Of a DNA stretch of 43,791 nucleotides, positions 33,001 through 41,210 are shown piece by piece (position 1 is the first letter of the stretch; each line of letters begins with the position of its first letter). The DNA lies in contig CALWGE010000019.1 of assembly GCA_944378225.1 (NCBI GenBank), forward strand, positions 1-43,791, given 5' to 3'. The translations under genes and the position numbers were made by a program. The stretch is from an uncultured Merdimonas sp. GTDB lineage: Bacteria; Bacillota; Clostridia; Lachnospirales; Lachnospiraceae. The notes under the pieces were generated by a model, which did no database searches, was not told the origin of the DNA, and worked only from the letters and a program-made list of their open reading frames with translations.

Positions 33001-34119
33001 ATGAGAAAAAATCTGGACAGATTTATGGGAAAACCCGGCACAAAAATCATTATACTGACCCTGACTAATCAGTGCAATCTCCGCTGCACCTACTGCTATG
33101 AACACAACAAGGAAACCAAAGAAATGTCTCTTCAGACGGCTCTTGATATTGTAGAACGGGAAATGACAGCCGATGACGGCTCTGATTTTGTCTGCGTTTA
33201 TTATTTCGGCGGAGAACCTTACCTGGAATTTGAAAAGATAAAAGCAATCCATGCTTTTTTGAACAGCCGGAGCTGGGAGAAGGGCTGGCACGGATTCACA
33301 ACCACAAACGGCACACTGGTTCATGATGAAATTCAGGACTGGCTGATTGAGAATTATGACACGATGGAAGTCTATCTGAGTATGGATGGCACGCCCGAAA
33401 TGCATAATAAAAACCGTTCTGACTCTTATGACAGGATTGATAAAGACTTCTTCCTGAAGTATTTTCCTTTTGCCAAAATGACCGCCACCAGCCAGACTCT
33501 TCCCCATCTGGCAGAAGGTGTCATGTTTCTTCACCAGCAAGGCTTTGAGGTGTCCTGCAATCTGGGAGAGGGCATTCCCTGGCCGGAAGAATGTGCAGAT
33601 ATTCTGGCAGAACAGCTTGGCGTCCTTTCCGAGTATTATCTGAGTCATCCGGAAATCCCTGTTTCCACCATACTCCGGGCCGGTATCGAAGATCTCACCC
33701 CGGGGACCAATCATCCGAAACGCTTTTGCGGCGTGGGGCCTATGATGCGTTCCTACGACACGGACGGTATCGCCTATCCCTGTCATGCCTTTGCCCCTCT
33801 GTGCATTGGAAAAGAAAAGGCTGAAGCCTCCCGGAAGCTTGATTTTTCCTGTCCGCTCCGCCTGGAGGAAAATGACGAGAAATGCCGGAATTGTCCGCTG
33901 ATCGGCAACTGTCCCACCTGCTACGGCATCAATTTCGGGAATTCAGGAAACGTCTATCACATTTCCGAGGATTACTGTCGTATGATGAAAGTGCATTTTC
34001 TGGCAAACGCCATGTTTCAGTATCGTCTGTACCGGTGCGGCAGAAAAACTTTTAAAGATGAGGGAGCTGAACTGAAGTTTCTGCGGAATGTAAAAGCTGT
34101 TCAGACGCTGCGGCCATGA
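33001..34119 (+). CDS. Radical SAM/SPASM peptide maturase
   Basis: This 372-residue enzyme has the radical SAM cluster motif CX3CX2C (Cys25, Cys29, Cys32, in LTNQCNLRCTYCYEHN) near its N-terminus and a YFGGEP motif near residue 67. Its C-terminal SPASM-type auxiliary cluster region has nine cysteines (243, 261, 268, 284, 295, 298, 304, 307, 326), including the C-x12-G-x4-C start. Enzymes of this build install thioether, ether or C-C crosslinks in ribosomal peptides. The closest candidate substrate is the 50-residue peptide just upstream. No distinct RRE (peptide recognition) domain is obvious before Cys25. A GGAG lies 11 nt before the ATG. The stop overlaps the kinase start (ATGATG), coupling the two. 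Confidence 0.88.
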   Translation: MRKNLDRFMGKPGTKIIILTLTNQCNLRCTYCYEHNKETKEMSLQTALDIVEREMTADDGSDFVCVYYFGGEPYLEFEKIKAIHAFLNSRSWEKGWHGFTTTNGTLVHDEIQDWLIENYDTMEVYLSMDGTPEMHNKNRSDSYDRIDKDFFLKYFPFAKMTATSQTLPHLAEGVMFLHQQGFEVSCNLGEGIPWPEECADILAEQLGVLSEYYLSHPEIPVSTILRAGIEDLTPGTNHPKRFCGVGPMMRSYDTDGIAYPCHAFAPLCIGKEKAEASRKLDFSCPLRLEENDEKCRNCPLIGNCPTCYGINFGNSGNVYHISEDYCRMMKVHFLANAMFQYRLYRCGRKTFKDEGAELKFLRNVKAVQTLRP

Positions 34120-35150
34120 TGTCGGAATTTACAGCTTCCTGTTTTCCTCTCTGGGATGAATGGTTTCCGGAAGAGCCCATCGGGCAGGGCTCTGCGGGAA
34201 CCGTAAGCCGTATCCGCCGCAGCACCCCGGAAGGAGTGGAATACGCCGCGCTGAAACAGATTACCATCTCTGCTGATACCGGCAACTTCCGCTACGCCCG
34301 GGCCCAGGGTATGGATGCCGGTTGTATCCGCTACTTTTTCCGGGCAGTTCTTGATGAGACCATGCAGGAAATAGATATGATGAAACAGCTGTCCGGCTGC
34401 CCCAATATTGTACATCTGGAAGATTCGCTGAGCCGGGAAATTTCCGGGCAAGGTCAGGATGCCACTTCAGATTCTGTCTCCGGCTGGATGGTTTTCATCC
34501 GCATGGAACTGCTGACGCCCTTCATTGACCGGATGACAGAAGACCTTTTTTCTCCGGCAGAAATCTGCCGGGTGGGAATGGATCTGTGTTCCGCCCTCGA
34601 TGCCTGCAGGCAGGCCCGGATCGTACACCGCGATGTAAAACCGGAAAATATTTTCTGGCAAAAAGAAACCGGCGCTTTCAAACTGGGAGATTTCGGATTC
34701 GCGCACTATATGGAACGTCCCACAGAAGAAAAGGGGCGGGCAGGAACCCTGACGCACATGTCACCGGAAATTTATGCCGGAAGCCCTGCTGATTATGCAG
34801 GAGATTTATATGCCCTGGGCATCATACTGTACCGGCTGCTGAATGATAACAGAATTCCATTTCTCCCACAATATCCGGGATTATTTACACCGCAGGATCG
34901 CAATCTTGCTCTGCTTCGCCGCCTCCGGGGCGAAAATCCGCCCCTGCCTGCGGCGGCCGTTTATGCAGCCGATCTTTCATGCGCCGCTACCGGACTGGGT
35001 ATGTCCTTTTCTGACCGTCAGCGTCCGGCCATTGCTGAACTGGCGCAAATCGCCCGCAAAGCAGTCCTGGCTGATCCTGCCGCCAGATTCCGTTCCGCAA
35101 AAGAAATGCGCGCCGCATTAAAAGCAGTGGCGGAAAGTCATCTGCTCTGA
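34116..35150 (+). CDS. Soluble Hanks-type Ser/Thr protein kinase
   Basis: This 344-residue eukaryotic-like kinase has all the main catalytic elements: GQGSAGTV glycine loop (23-30), AALK lysine (Lys47), helix-C glutamate (Glu85), HRDVKPEN (171-178), DFG (192-194), SPE (216-218) and GDLYALGIILYRLL. It should be active. Between Lys47 and helix C lies an unusually long insert (about 52-80), and another follows at about 105-123. No transmembrane segment or PASTA repeats are present, unlike the house-keeping PknB/PrkC. The start overlaps the radical SAM stop, so the two are made together. It may phosphorylate the peptide, the maturase or a regulator; nothing in the sequence decides which. Confidence 0.88.
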   Translation: MMSEFTASCFPLWDEWFPEEPIGQGSAGTVSRIRRSTPEGVEYAALKQITISADTGNFRYARAQGMDAGCIRYFFRAVLDETMQEIDMMKQLSGCPNIVHLEDSLSREISGQGQDATSDSVSGWMVFIRMELLTPFIDRMTEDLFSPAEICRVGMDLCSALDACRQARIVHRDVKPENIFWQKETGAFKLGDFGFAHYMERPTEEKGRAGTLTHMSPEIYAGSPADYAGDLYALGIILYRLLNDNRIPFLPQYPGLFTPQDRNLALLRRLRGENPPLPAAAVYAADLSCAATGLGMSFSDRQRPAIAELAQIARKAVLADPAARFRSAKEMRAALKAVAESHLL

Positions 35151-35183
35151 ATATGAATCAAAACATGTAAAAGGGGAACTTAG

Positions 35184-36089
35184 ATGAAAGAAATTGAAGC
35201 GTCTTATCAGAAATTCCTTGCCGGGCTTTCCCACTCTTTCGAATTTCATAACATAGACTACATCGGTGTGTGTCTGGATGCAGACAGCCAGGAGCCCTGC
35301 CGCTTTAAAATATACTGGAGCGATCACTGCAGGCCGCCTTTTGAACACAAATCTGTTTCCTGGCTGAAGGAAACAGGACTGGCCGAATATATAGAAACCG
35401 TAGAACATGCGGGTCGCGCGCGGAAGTATCAGTCTGATATTCGAATCCGAAACAGGACAGACGGAAATATGGAACAGCTGTTTTCATTTCTGTCCGGAAA
35501 TGAATCTGCTTTTCATGAAAATGAAACTCTTATCCGCAGTCTTTCCCGCATGCCCATCACAGAACTGTCCGGCTATCTGTATGCGTCTCTGTATTTTATC
35601 GGCTTTCTCTATGAAGGGGCTCATGACTCTGAGATGTTGAAATTTCACTGGATTAACCGATTCTGTAAAAACCCGGATATCCTGACTTCAGATATCTGGT
35701 ATGACGACAGTTATTATCTGGAATATCTAAGCAGCCTGTCCGGGACTCCGTACAGGCTGCTGGCTGAGCAGACAGGTTTTCTCCTGAAAAACTGTTCCTG
35801 CCATCTGTGGATGACAGGGCTGGATATCATGAAAAGCGGCTGGAAGAAATACAAGCTATATACCAAACGTCCTTCAGATATCTGTCAGGCTATGTACACT
35901 CTGTTTTCACAGACGCCTCAGTATCATCCTCTGGCAGAAAAAATACAAGAGTTGGAGCAGTGGATGAAGATACATCCCGAACTGGAGCCGGAGGGCTCTG
36001 CCTTTTGTCTGGACACAGATAACAAGTATTCTGTAAATTTATACTACGGTATCCGGGAAAGTTACTTCCAGAATAAGCGAACATCCTGA
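35184..36089 (+). CDS. Unrecognised 301-residue protein in the RiPP-like operon (possible PT-barrel fold)
   Basis: I do not recognise this protein with confidence. It is soluble, rich in aromatic residues, and has no signal peptide. Three segments have the same form, a Leu-Asp strand, a turn, then a Lys/Val-hydrophobic-Tyr strand: GVCLD with KIYW (28-45), GLD with YKLY (212-226) and FCLD with VNLYY (274-288). Repeated beta-hairpins of this sort, plus a length near 300, recall ABBA/PT-barrel prenyltransferases such as the cyanobactin PatF/TruF group, but this is a weak visual resemblance. It lies 33 bp after the kinase with an AGGGGA site and closes the operon. A lineage-specific binding protein is the alternative. 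Confidence 0.75.
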   Translation: MKEIEASYQKFLAGLSHSFEFHNIDYIGVCLDADSQEPCRFKIYWSDHCRPPFEHKSVSWLKETGLAEYIETVEHAGRARKYQSDIRIRNRTDGNMEQLFSFLSGNESAFHENETLIRSLSRMPITELSGYLYASLYFIGFLYEGAHDSEMLKFHWINRFCKNPDILTSDIWYDDSYYLEYLSSLSGTPYRLLAEQTGFLLKNCSCHLWMTGLDIMKSGWKKYKLYTKRPSDICQAMYTLFSQTPQYHPLAEKIQELEQWMKIHPELEPEGSAFCLDTDNKYSVNLYYGIRESYFQNKRTS

Positions 36090-36114
36090 AAAGCGGCACA
36101 GCATACCGTGTCTG

Positions 36115-37269
36115 TCAGATAACGGTCCGCCCGGCCATCTTTCCGGCTGCCCGAAGTATCCGGAACAGACGTCTGGCCGCTCCCAGATACAGCTCCTCCG
36201 CCCGGTCAAGAGCTTCTTCCAGCGGCATGATTCCGTTTACCGTAGTAAGCATGGATTCTATACCGCAGTCAAAAATCTGTTCCGCCCCGTCTCCCATGCT
36301 GCCCACGATGGCCACGGCCGGAACTCCTCTGCTGCGGCAGTGCCGGCCCACTCCCTGCATTACCTTGCCGAAGGCAGACTGCCAGTCCGCCCGGCCCTCT
36401 CCCGTAACCACCAGGGAGACTCCTTCCAGCTTTCTGTCAAATTCAAGAAGATCCAGCACCGTCTCAATGCCCGATTTCGGTTCCGCGTTCAGAAAGGCCA
36501 TCAGAGCCGCTCCCAGTCCGCCGGCCGCACCTGCGCCCGGAATCTGGTCCATATCCATTCCAGATTCTTTCCGGAGCAGCTCCCGGTAATTCTGCATCCC
36601 CGCCTCCAGCTCCGCAAGAATCTCCGGCGTTCCGCCTTTCTGTTTCCCGAAGGTATACGTAGCTCCGTTCTCCCCGCACAGGGGATTGGTTACATCACAC
36701 ATCACCGTAAAACGGGCCTCGCGGATTCTGGGATCCAGGCCGGAGCAGTCCATGGCGCGTATTTTTATCAGATCCCCGCCGCATCCGGACAGCTCTTCTC
36801 CGTTTTCATCCAGGAACCGTACTCCCAGAGCACGCATGCAGCCAATCCCGCCGTCATTTGTAGCCGAACCCCCGATGGCGATGGAAATATCCCGGAATCC
36901 CCGTTCCAGAGCATCTCGAATCATTTCTCCCGTTCCGTAGGTCGTAGTGTTCCGCGGGTCCCGAAACGCTTCCGGTACAAGGGGAAGACCTGACGCCTCA
37001 GCCATCTCCATCACCGCTCTGTATTCGTCAAGCGCTCCATAGCAGGCCGTATGCTGCTCCCATAAGGGTCCGCAGACGCTGACGTTTATCCGGCGTCCGT
37101 TCAGCGCCGAAAGCAGAGCCTTCACCGTTCCCTCTCCGCCGTCAGCCACCTCCAGGCTTTCACATTCGCAGCCCGGAAAAATTTCTTCGGCAGCCTGTGT
37201 CAGAAGCTCTGCTGTCCGCCCGGAAGACAGGCTTCCTTTAAAAGAATCCGAAGCAAATAAAAACTTCAT
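36115..37269 (-). CDS. glxK: Glycerate kinase (GarK/GlxK family)
   Basis: It phosphorylates D-glycerate, giving 2- or 3-phosphoglycerate. The 384 residues are of normal length. Family motifs are ASDSFKGSLSS (residues 6-16), ADGGEGT near 45, GSATNDGGIG near 135 and GAAGGLGAAL near 250, with VVTGEGRAD in the C-terminal third. A GGAGG site precedes the ATG. It lies 12 bp after pspC at the end of the padR-DUF1700-DUF4097-pspC unit, so it may be read through from that promoter, although its metabolic job has no clear link with envelope stress. Confidence 0.93.
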   Translation of the reverse strand: MKFLFASDSFKGSLSSGRTAELLTQAAEEIFPGCECESLEVADGGEGTVKALLSALNGRRINVSVCGPLWEQHTACYGALDEYRAVMEMAEASGLPLVPEAFRDPRNTTTYGTGEMIRDALERGFRDISIAIGGSATNDGGIGCMRALGVRFLDENGEELSGCGGDLIKIRAMDCSGLDPRIREARFTVMCDVTNPLCGENGATYTFGKQKGGTPEILAELEAGMQNYRELLRKESGMDMDQIPGAGAAGGLGAALMAFLNAEPKSGIETVLDLLEFDRKLEGVSLVVTGEGRADWQSAFGKVMQGVGRHCRSRGVPAVAIVGSMGDGAEQIFDCGIESMLTTVNGIMPLEEALDRAEELYLGAARRLFRILRAAGKMAGRTVI

Positions 37270-37281
37270 CTCCGGTCCTCC

Positions 37282-37479
37282 TTATCTCCCCGGCTGTTCC
37301 GGCATCACAACCGCCGCAATGATATATACCAGAAGGGCCGTTCCACAGCTTGGAAGGGCTGCCAGAATCCAGATCAGGCGAATCACTGTCGGATCTATAT
37401 TCAGATACTCTCCGATTCCGCCGCAGACGCCGCAGATAGTTCTGTTTACCGCTGAACGGTACAGCTTTTTCGTTTCCAT
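37282..37479 (-). CDS. PspC domain membrane protein
   Basis: This 65-residue protein is a single PspC domain: LYRSAVNRTICGVCGGIGEY at the N-terminus, the conserved DPTVIRLIW segment, then one long hydrophobic stretch and a short polar tail. PspC proteins sense or respond to membrane stress; the small stand-alone type is common in Firmicutes beside DUF4097 and DUF1700 genes. It begins 29 bp after the DUF4097 gene, with an AAGGAG-type site, and probably belongs to the padR operon. Confidence 0.9.
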   Translation of the reverse strand: METKKLYRSAVNRTICGVCGGIGEYLNIDPTVIRLIWILAALPSCGTALLVYIIAAVVMPEQPGR

Positions 37480-37508
37480 AAAAACATCTCCTTTTAACCG
37501 TTAATTTT

Positions 37509-38582
37509 TCATTTCTGTACAAAATCCAGAGAAATCATACCAATTCCACAATCTGCCGTCACAGTCTTATCTGCCCCATGATCCACAGACGCGCTGCGAG
37601 CCAGTCCTGAATAACTCCGGTCACCCAGACGTATTGTACCAATTCCGCAGTCTACTGTGTAATTATAGTCAGTCTCATTTCCCAGCACAGTGACTGTCAG
37701 AGAGCCCACTCCACAGTCCAGATTCATATTGCCTCCCGTGAGCTGTGACACAATGAGCTTTCCTGTCCCCACGTCCAGTCCCGCCGTTTCGTCAGCCTCC
37801 AGTCTCTCCACTGTACCGCTTCCCACTCCGCAGTCCAGCTCCAGTTCATCCGCGGCCAACCGGCCGGCCGTAAGCATTCCGGCTCCCACGTCAATGCTGA
37901 TCCTGTCTGCCAGAAGCTGATCTACAGATGCGTCCGAGGCTCCCAGATCCAGCTCCACCTCCTGAAACCGTCTTGCAGGAATCACCACTTCCAGTTCCAA
38001 AGCCTGGTCTTTCTGACATTGGGCATGTGTCCGGGTATCTTTGAGGCACAGGGTATCACCGTCCAGAAAGCTTGTGAAATAGCTGCGGGCATTGCGTCCC
38101 TTCACCAGGATATCACTGTTCTCTTCCCCGGAAGTAATGTGGAGAATGGTATAATGCAGATCCATCTCGATCTGCTTCACATTTTCAGCTGCAAAGCTGT
38201 CTTCAAAAGAATCTATGTCATCTCCGGACGGAACCGCCAGCTGTCCGGCAGCCACTCCGCCCCAGCCGTGATGCGCACCGCCCTGCTCCCAGTCATCCTC
38301 CCAGTGATGACCCCAGCCGCTGCTCCAGTCATCCAGATCATCTTCCAGATCTTCCGACCACTGCTCCACATTGTCTTCCACATTGTCTGACCAGCTTTCC
38401 ATCCGATCTTCCAGATGCTCATTTCCATTCTTCATCCACCAGAAAATACTTCCGTCATAGTGAGCCAGATTCAGAAACTGGGCAGGCCTCGCTCCCATCG
38501 CCATGCCGATCCCGATACCTGCCACACCAATGACTCCCAGAGCCGCTGCCAGCAGCAGACAGAATTTCATAAATCTTTTCAT
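37509..38582 (-). CDS. DUF4097-family membrane-anchored protein with Trp/Asp hendecad repeat
   Basis: The ATG at 38582 overlaps the DUF1700 stop by one base (TAATG) and gives 357 residues. A membrane anchor (about 5-30) is followed by an acidic linker with three 11-residue repeats at 53-63, 64-74 and 75-85. The last two have the form W-S-[DE]-x-[VL]-E-D-x-[VL]-x-x, and a Trp/His/Asp-rich stretch extends to about 110. The second half (about 190-357) is a DUF4097-type beta-repeat domain with recurrent D-[CV]-G-[VIAT]-G turns. Such proteins occur in PadR- or LiaR-type envelope-stress operons. Role unknown; the linker is unusual. A start 44 codons earlier is possible but lies within the upstream gene. 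Confidence 0.8.
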   Translation of the reverse strand: MKRFMKFCLLLAAALGVIGVAGIGIGMAMGARPAQFLNLAHYDGSIFWWMKNGNEHLEDRMESWSDNVEDNVEQWSEDLEDDLDDWSSGWGHHWEDDWEQGGAHHGWGGVAAGQLAVPSGDDIDSFEDSFAAENVKQIEMDLHYTILHITSGEENSDILVKGRNARSYFTSFLDGDTLCLKDTRTHAQCQKDQALELEVVIPARRFQEVELDLGASDASVDQLLADRISIDVGAGMLTAGRLAADELELDCGVGSGTVERLEADETAGLDVGTGKLIVSQLTGGNMNLDCGVGSLTVTVLGNETDYNYTVDCGIGTIRLGDRSYSGLARSASVDHGADKTVTADCGIGMISLDFVQK

Positions 38583-39277
38583 TATTTTGCACCTGCCTTT
38601 CTGAAGGGATAGCTGATAATCCGCACAATTCCCCTTATCAGCCAGGGCACGGCCTTTATGCAGCACCACAGAATCACGGCGGAAAGCACAATGCCGAGCG
38701 CCGCCAGGATACATCCTGTGCCTGTAAGGGCAATTCCTATGGCAGGTGCTGCAAATATCTGCGCAATTCCTATTCCAATAACAAAAATACCGGATATCAG
38801 AACAGCCAGACCCGATACCAGAATTCCTGCCAGGAATACCACCAGTGCCAGAGCAACGCCAATTACTACCAGGAAGATTCCCAGAAAAATGGGAAGAATC
38901 ACAGGCGCCACCAGAATGCAGATCAGGATAATCGCCAGTACTTTCCAGAAATTCGTCTCTTTCTTTCGTGCCTTGGGCTGTTTTCCGCCTGCGGATGAAT
39001 CTGCAGATGCCCCTGCGGACAGCTCTCCGTCCTTACGTTCAAACCGTACATCCCGGTATCCCTGCTCGGAATATTCCGAATCCGTATCCGAAAGACCCGC
39101 CTTGATTTTCTGCGCCACCTGCTCGGGACTTACCAGCTCTTTGAGAACCTCTGCCTCGTTTTCTGCTCCTGCATCATCAAAATAATCATTATAATACTGT
39201 AAGGCCTCTTCACGCTCGCTGTCGGAAATATCACGCAGCAGCTTTTCCAGCCTTTCCATAAATTCTTTTCTGCTCAT
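38582..39277 (-). CDS. DUF1700 family membrane protein
   Basis: This 231-residue protein has a cytoplasmic helical N-terminus (MSRKEFMERLEKLL to about residue 62, with the typical YYNDYFDDAG segment), a Ser/Ala/Lys-rich linker, and a hydrophobic C-terminal half with about four to five membrane segments. The N-terminal part is the DUF1700/HAAS-like domain found next to PadR regulators, which is thought to interact with the regulator; the membrane part may sense envelope state. Its start overlaps the padR stop by four bases (ATGA). Confidence 0.88.
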   Translation of the reverse strand: MSRKEFMERLEKLLRDISDSEREEALQYYNDYFDDAGAENEAEVLKELVSPEQVAQKIKAGLSDTDSEYSEQGYRDVRFERKDGELSAGASADSSAGGKQPKARKKETNFWKVLAIILICILVAPVILPIFLGIFLVVIGVALALVVFLAGILVSGLAVLISGIFVIGIGIAQIFAAPAIGIALTGTGCILAALGIVLSAVILWCCIKAVPWLIRGIVRIISYPFRKAGAK

Positions 39278-39597
39278 TGTTTCTCACTCCCCTCGAACAG
39301 CCTCGATATTTTTTCAGAATAAATTTTCCACTCACCCGTGTACAAATTGAGCTGGGCCGTTCCCGCCTCGGTAATCCGGTAATATCTGCGGTTTCTTCCC
39401 GCGTATTCCATATCATAGGTCTCCAGACATCCATCTTTCTGAAGCCTTCGCAGAACAGGATACAGTGTAGACTCTGATATTTCTATCGCCTGTCTCACAT
39501 CCTGGGTAATCTTATACCCGTAGGTCCCTTCCGCGTCATGAGATACGACAGCCAGCACGATTGCATCCAGGAGCGCGGCTCCGGTGTTGAATACCAT
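39274..39597 (-). CDS. PadR family transcriptional regulator
   Basis: This 107-residue PadR-s1 type winged-helix regulator contains SHDAEGTYGYKITQDV, the recognition region with STLYPVLRRLQKDGCLETY (about residues 40-60), the wing with RNRRYYRIT, and a short dimerisation helix at the C-terminus. It is first in an operon with DUF1700, DUF4097 and PspC proteins, probably as an autorepressor released by an envelope signal. The promoter at 39719-39748 carries inverted repeats that are likely its operator. Confidence 0.92.
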   Translation of the reverse strand: MVFNTGAALLDAIVLAVVSHDAEGTYGYKITQDVRQAIEISESTLYPVLRRLQKDGCLETYDMEYAGRNRRYYRITEAGTAQLNLYTGEWKIYSEKISRLFEGSEKQ

Positions 39598-39694
39598 GCA
39601 ATCCTCTCCTTATTCTCAGCGCGGTCCCCTGGAAATCTTATCCCTGTTTCCCTCCGGACCGGTTCATGCTGTTTCTTTATATAATATTATATAT

Positions 39695-39748
39695 CATATA
39701 GTATTATAAGATATTTATACTATATGTCATATAATATCATTTTGTCAA
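39695..39748 (-). promoter_or_regulatory. padR promoter with AT-rich operator repeats
   Basis: On the minus strand, a perfect -35 TTGACA (39743-39748), an 18-bp spacer and -10 TATAGT (39719-39724). The inverted repeat CATATAGTAT (39695-39704) / ATACTATATG (39717-39726) overlaps the -10. More ATAATAT-type partial repeats flank it from about 39680. Binding by the PadR protein is inferred. Confidence 0.65.
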
Positions 39749-39870
39749 CAACATTCATCAAATCTTAAGAATCGTACCAAAACAGGCAGCAAAGATGGAA
39801 ACCGCCGTCTCACTGTGATAAAATAAAGTATCCTGATATTCTGAAGAATGACTTCCGGAGGAATCATCCT

Positions 39871-41097
39871 ATGAAAAAATTTACCCTGATGTTTTCCGCC
39901 TGCCTTATTCCGGTCGCCTGCGCCGGACTGTCCGGCTGTCTGACAGCAGACGCTGATATCTACGGGCAGGAAAAAGTTCTGGAATATGTGGATTCTGTCT
40001 GCTCCGAGCCCTACGAGCTGGTGGGAAAAGAACTCATCCAGGAAACGCCTGACAATATGGAGTATGAATTCCGGACCCTGAATCGGGATCTGACCTTTCA
40101 CGCCAACAGCTATCTGTCTCCCATTCAGATAGACGCTTCCGTAACCTCCTTCTACAGCCGGAGCCTTTCCTGCGACTATGTAAATACCGTTTTGAATCAG
40201 TATCGGGATCAGGTAGGCGCGGTGCTGGAGCAGGACAGCCATTATCTGTCTGATTACGGCTGGTACTACCTGAGTGAATTTCAGGACATCCAAGACGCCG
40301 TGGACACCCTGCTTGCCGCGGACCAGATATACCGTCCGGAACTTGCATACAACAATGCTGATTTTCTTCGGGAGAATCCTGTCTCTTCCATCCATGTAGT
40401 CTGGCAGGCCTCGGAAGAAGCAGCCGCTGCCCATGAAGACTGGGTCAATCTGACCGATATGGCGGTAACCGGGCAGAATGAAGAGGCAGAGACCTTTGAC
40501 CGGCTGGCAGACGTCTACGCCCAGATGAGCGTGGACGGAAAGATCCCGTCTGACGGAATCCCGGAAGAATATCTGAAAGGAAAACATGTCTCCCGTCTGG
40601 ATACCATTCTCCTGGACGGGCGGGAACTTTTTTACGACAGCGAAGATAATCCCTATGGTCCCTACGGCCTGACGACAGATGATTACCGGTTCTGCTGGTA
40701 CAGCAGCGAACTGGATTCCTATATGCTGATTATGGACATCGGCTTTCTCTCAGACTCCACCAGCTTTCCCTTAATTATCCGGGAATATGTAAGAGCTCTG
40801 GGCGGCTCCTACAGGGCTTCCTCCGAGAATTCCTGCTATACAAGCTCCTGGACCATTGATGACAGCAGCTGGAGCCTGGAAGCCGTCTACGAAGACGGCG
40901 CCATCGAAAGCCTCCGGATCGAAAAAAACGGGAAGGAGCTTCCCGTTTCCTGGGTCACCTGCGAGGAGGATTCCCATGTGAACGCCACCTTCTGCGTGGG
41001 CGTAACCGCCGAGGATTTCTGCAGACTGTTCGACCTGGAATACCGGGTAAATGAACAGGCAGGTATTCTTGCCTTTGAAAGTTCCCGGAAACCATAG
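39871..41097 (+). CDS. Putative lipoprotein of unknown function
   Basis: This 408-residue protein has a type II signal peptide with lipobox LSGC (Cys23), so it is probably anchored outside the membrane. The mature part is acidic and rich in Tyr, Ser and Asp, with eight further cysteines. Two similar-looking halves seem possible, but I see no known domain. The ATG follows GGAGG by nine nucleotides. It is transcribed away from padR and stands alone between the padR promoter and a bidirectional terminator. Confidence 0.8.
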   Translation: MKKFTLMFSACLIPVACAGLSGCLTADADIYGQEKVLEYVDSVCSEPYELVGKELIQETPDNMEYEFRTLNRDLTFHANSYLSPIQIDASVTSFYSRSLSCDYVNTVLNQYRDQVGAVLEQDSHYLSDYGWYYLSEFQDIQDAVDTLLAADQIYRPELAYNNADFLRENPVSSIHVVWQASEEAAAAHEDWVNLTDMAVTGQNEEAETFDRLADVYAQMSVDGKIPSDGIPEEYLKGKHVSRLDTILLDGRELFYDSEDNPYGPYGLTTDDYRFCWYSSELDSYMLIMDIGFLSDSTSFPLIIREYVRALGGSYRASSENSCYTSSWTIDDSSWSLEAVYEDGAIESLRIEKNGKELPVSWVTCEEDSHVNATFCVGVTAEDFCRLFDLEYRVNEQAGILAFESSRKP

Positions 41098-41120
41098 TTC
41101 ATCCATTCTCTGAGCAAAGT

Positions 41121-41169
41121 GAAAGAGCGTACCCCGGGCAGTATCTTTCTCCCCGGAGAACGCTCTTTC
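41121..41169. terminator. Bidirectional intrinsic terminator between lipoprotein gene and hppA
   Basis: GAAAGAGCGT (41121-41130) pairs with ACGCTCTTTC (41160-41169), and an inner CCGGG/CCCGG stem extends it around a T-rich loop. TTCTATTTCTTC follows. It lies 23 bp after the lipoprotein stop and 41 bp before the end of hppA on the other strand. Confidence 0.85.
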
Positions 41170-41210
41170 TTTCTATTTCTTCAGTATTTCATTTTCTGAT
41201 ATCCATCCGC

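Noticed and set aside
32869-33786. A 305-codon minus-strand frame opposite the radical SAM gene
   Set aside because: It is a shadow of the radical SAM gene, whose cluster cysteines and SPASM motif are unmistakable on the plus strand.
33001-34119. The radical SAM protein as an anaerobic sulfatase maturase
   Set aside because: The build is similar, but no sulfatase gene is nearby, and a short Cys peptide with a strong ribosome site lies directly upstream.
39670-39750. AT-rich repeats before padR as a replication origin or CRISPR-like array
   Set aside because: The repeats are short, irregular and centred on a good promoter, which fits regulator binding sites; no DnaA-box cluster or spacer structure is present.
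39745-40587. A 280-codon minus-strand frame upstream of padR
   Set aside because: It is antisense to the lipoprotein gene, which has a proper lipobox and ribosome site, and it runs across the padR promoter.
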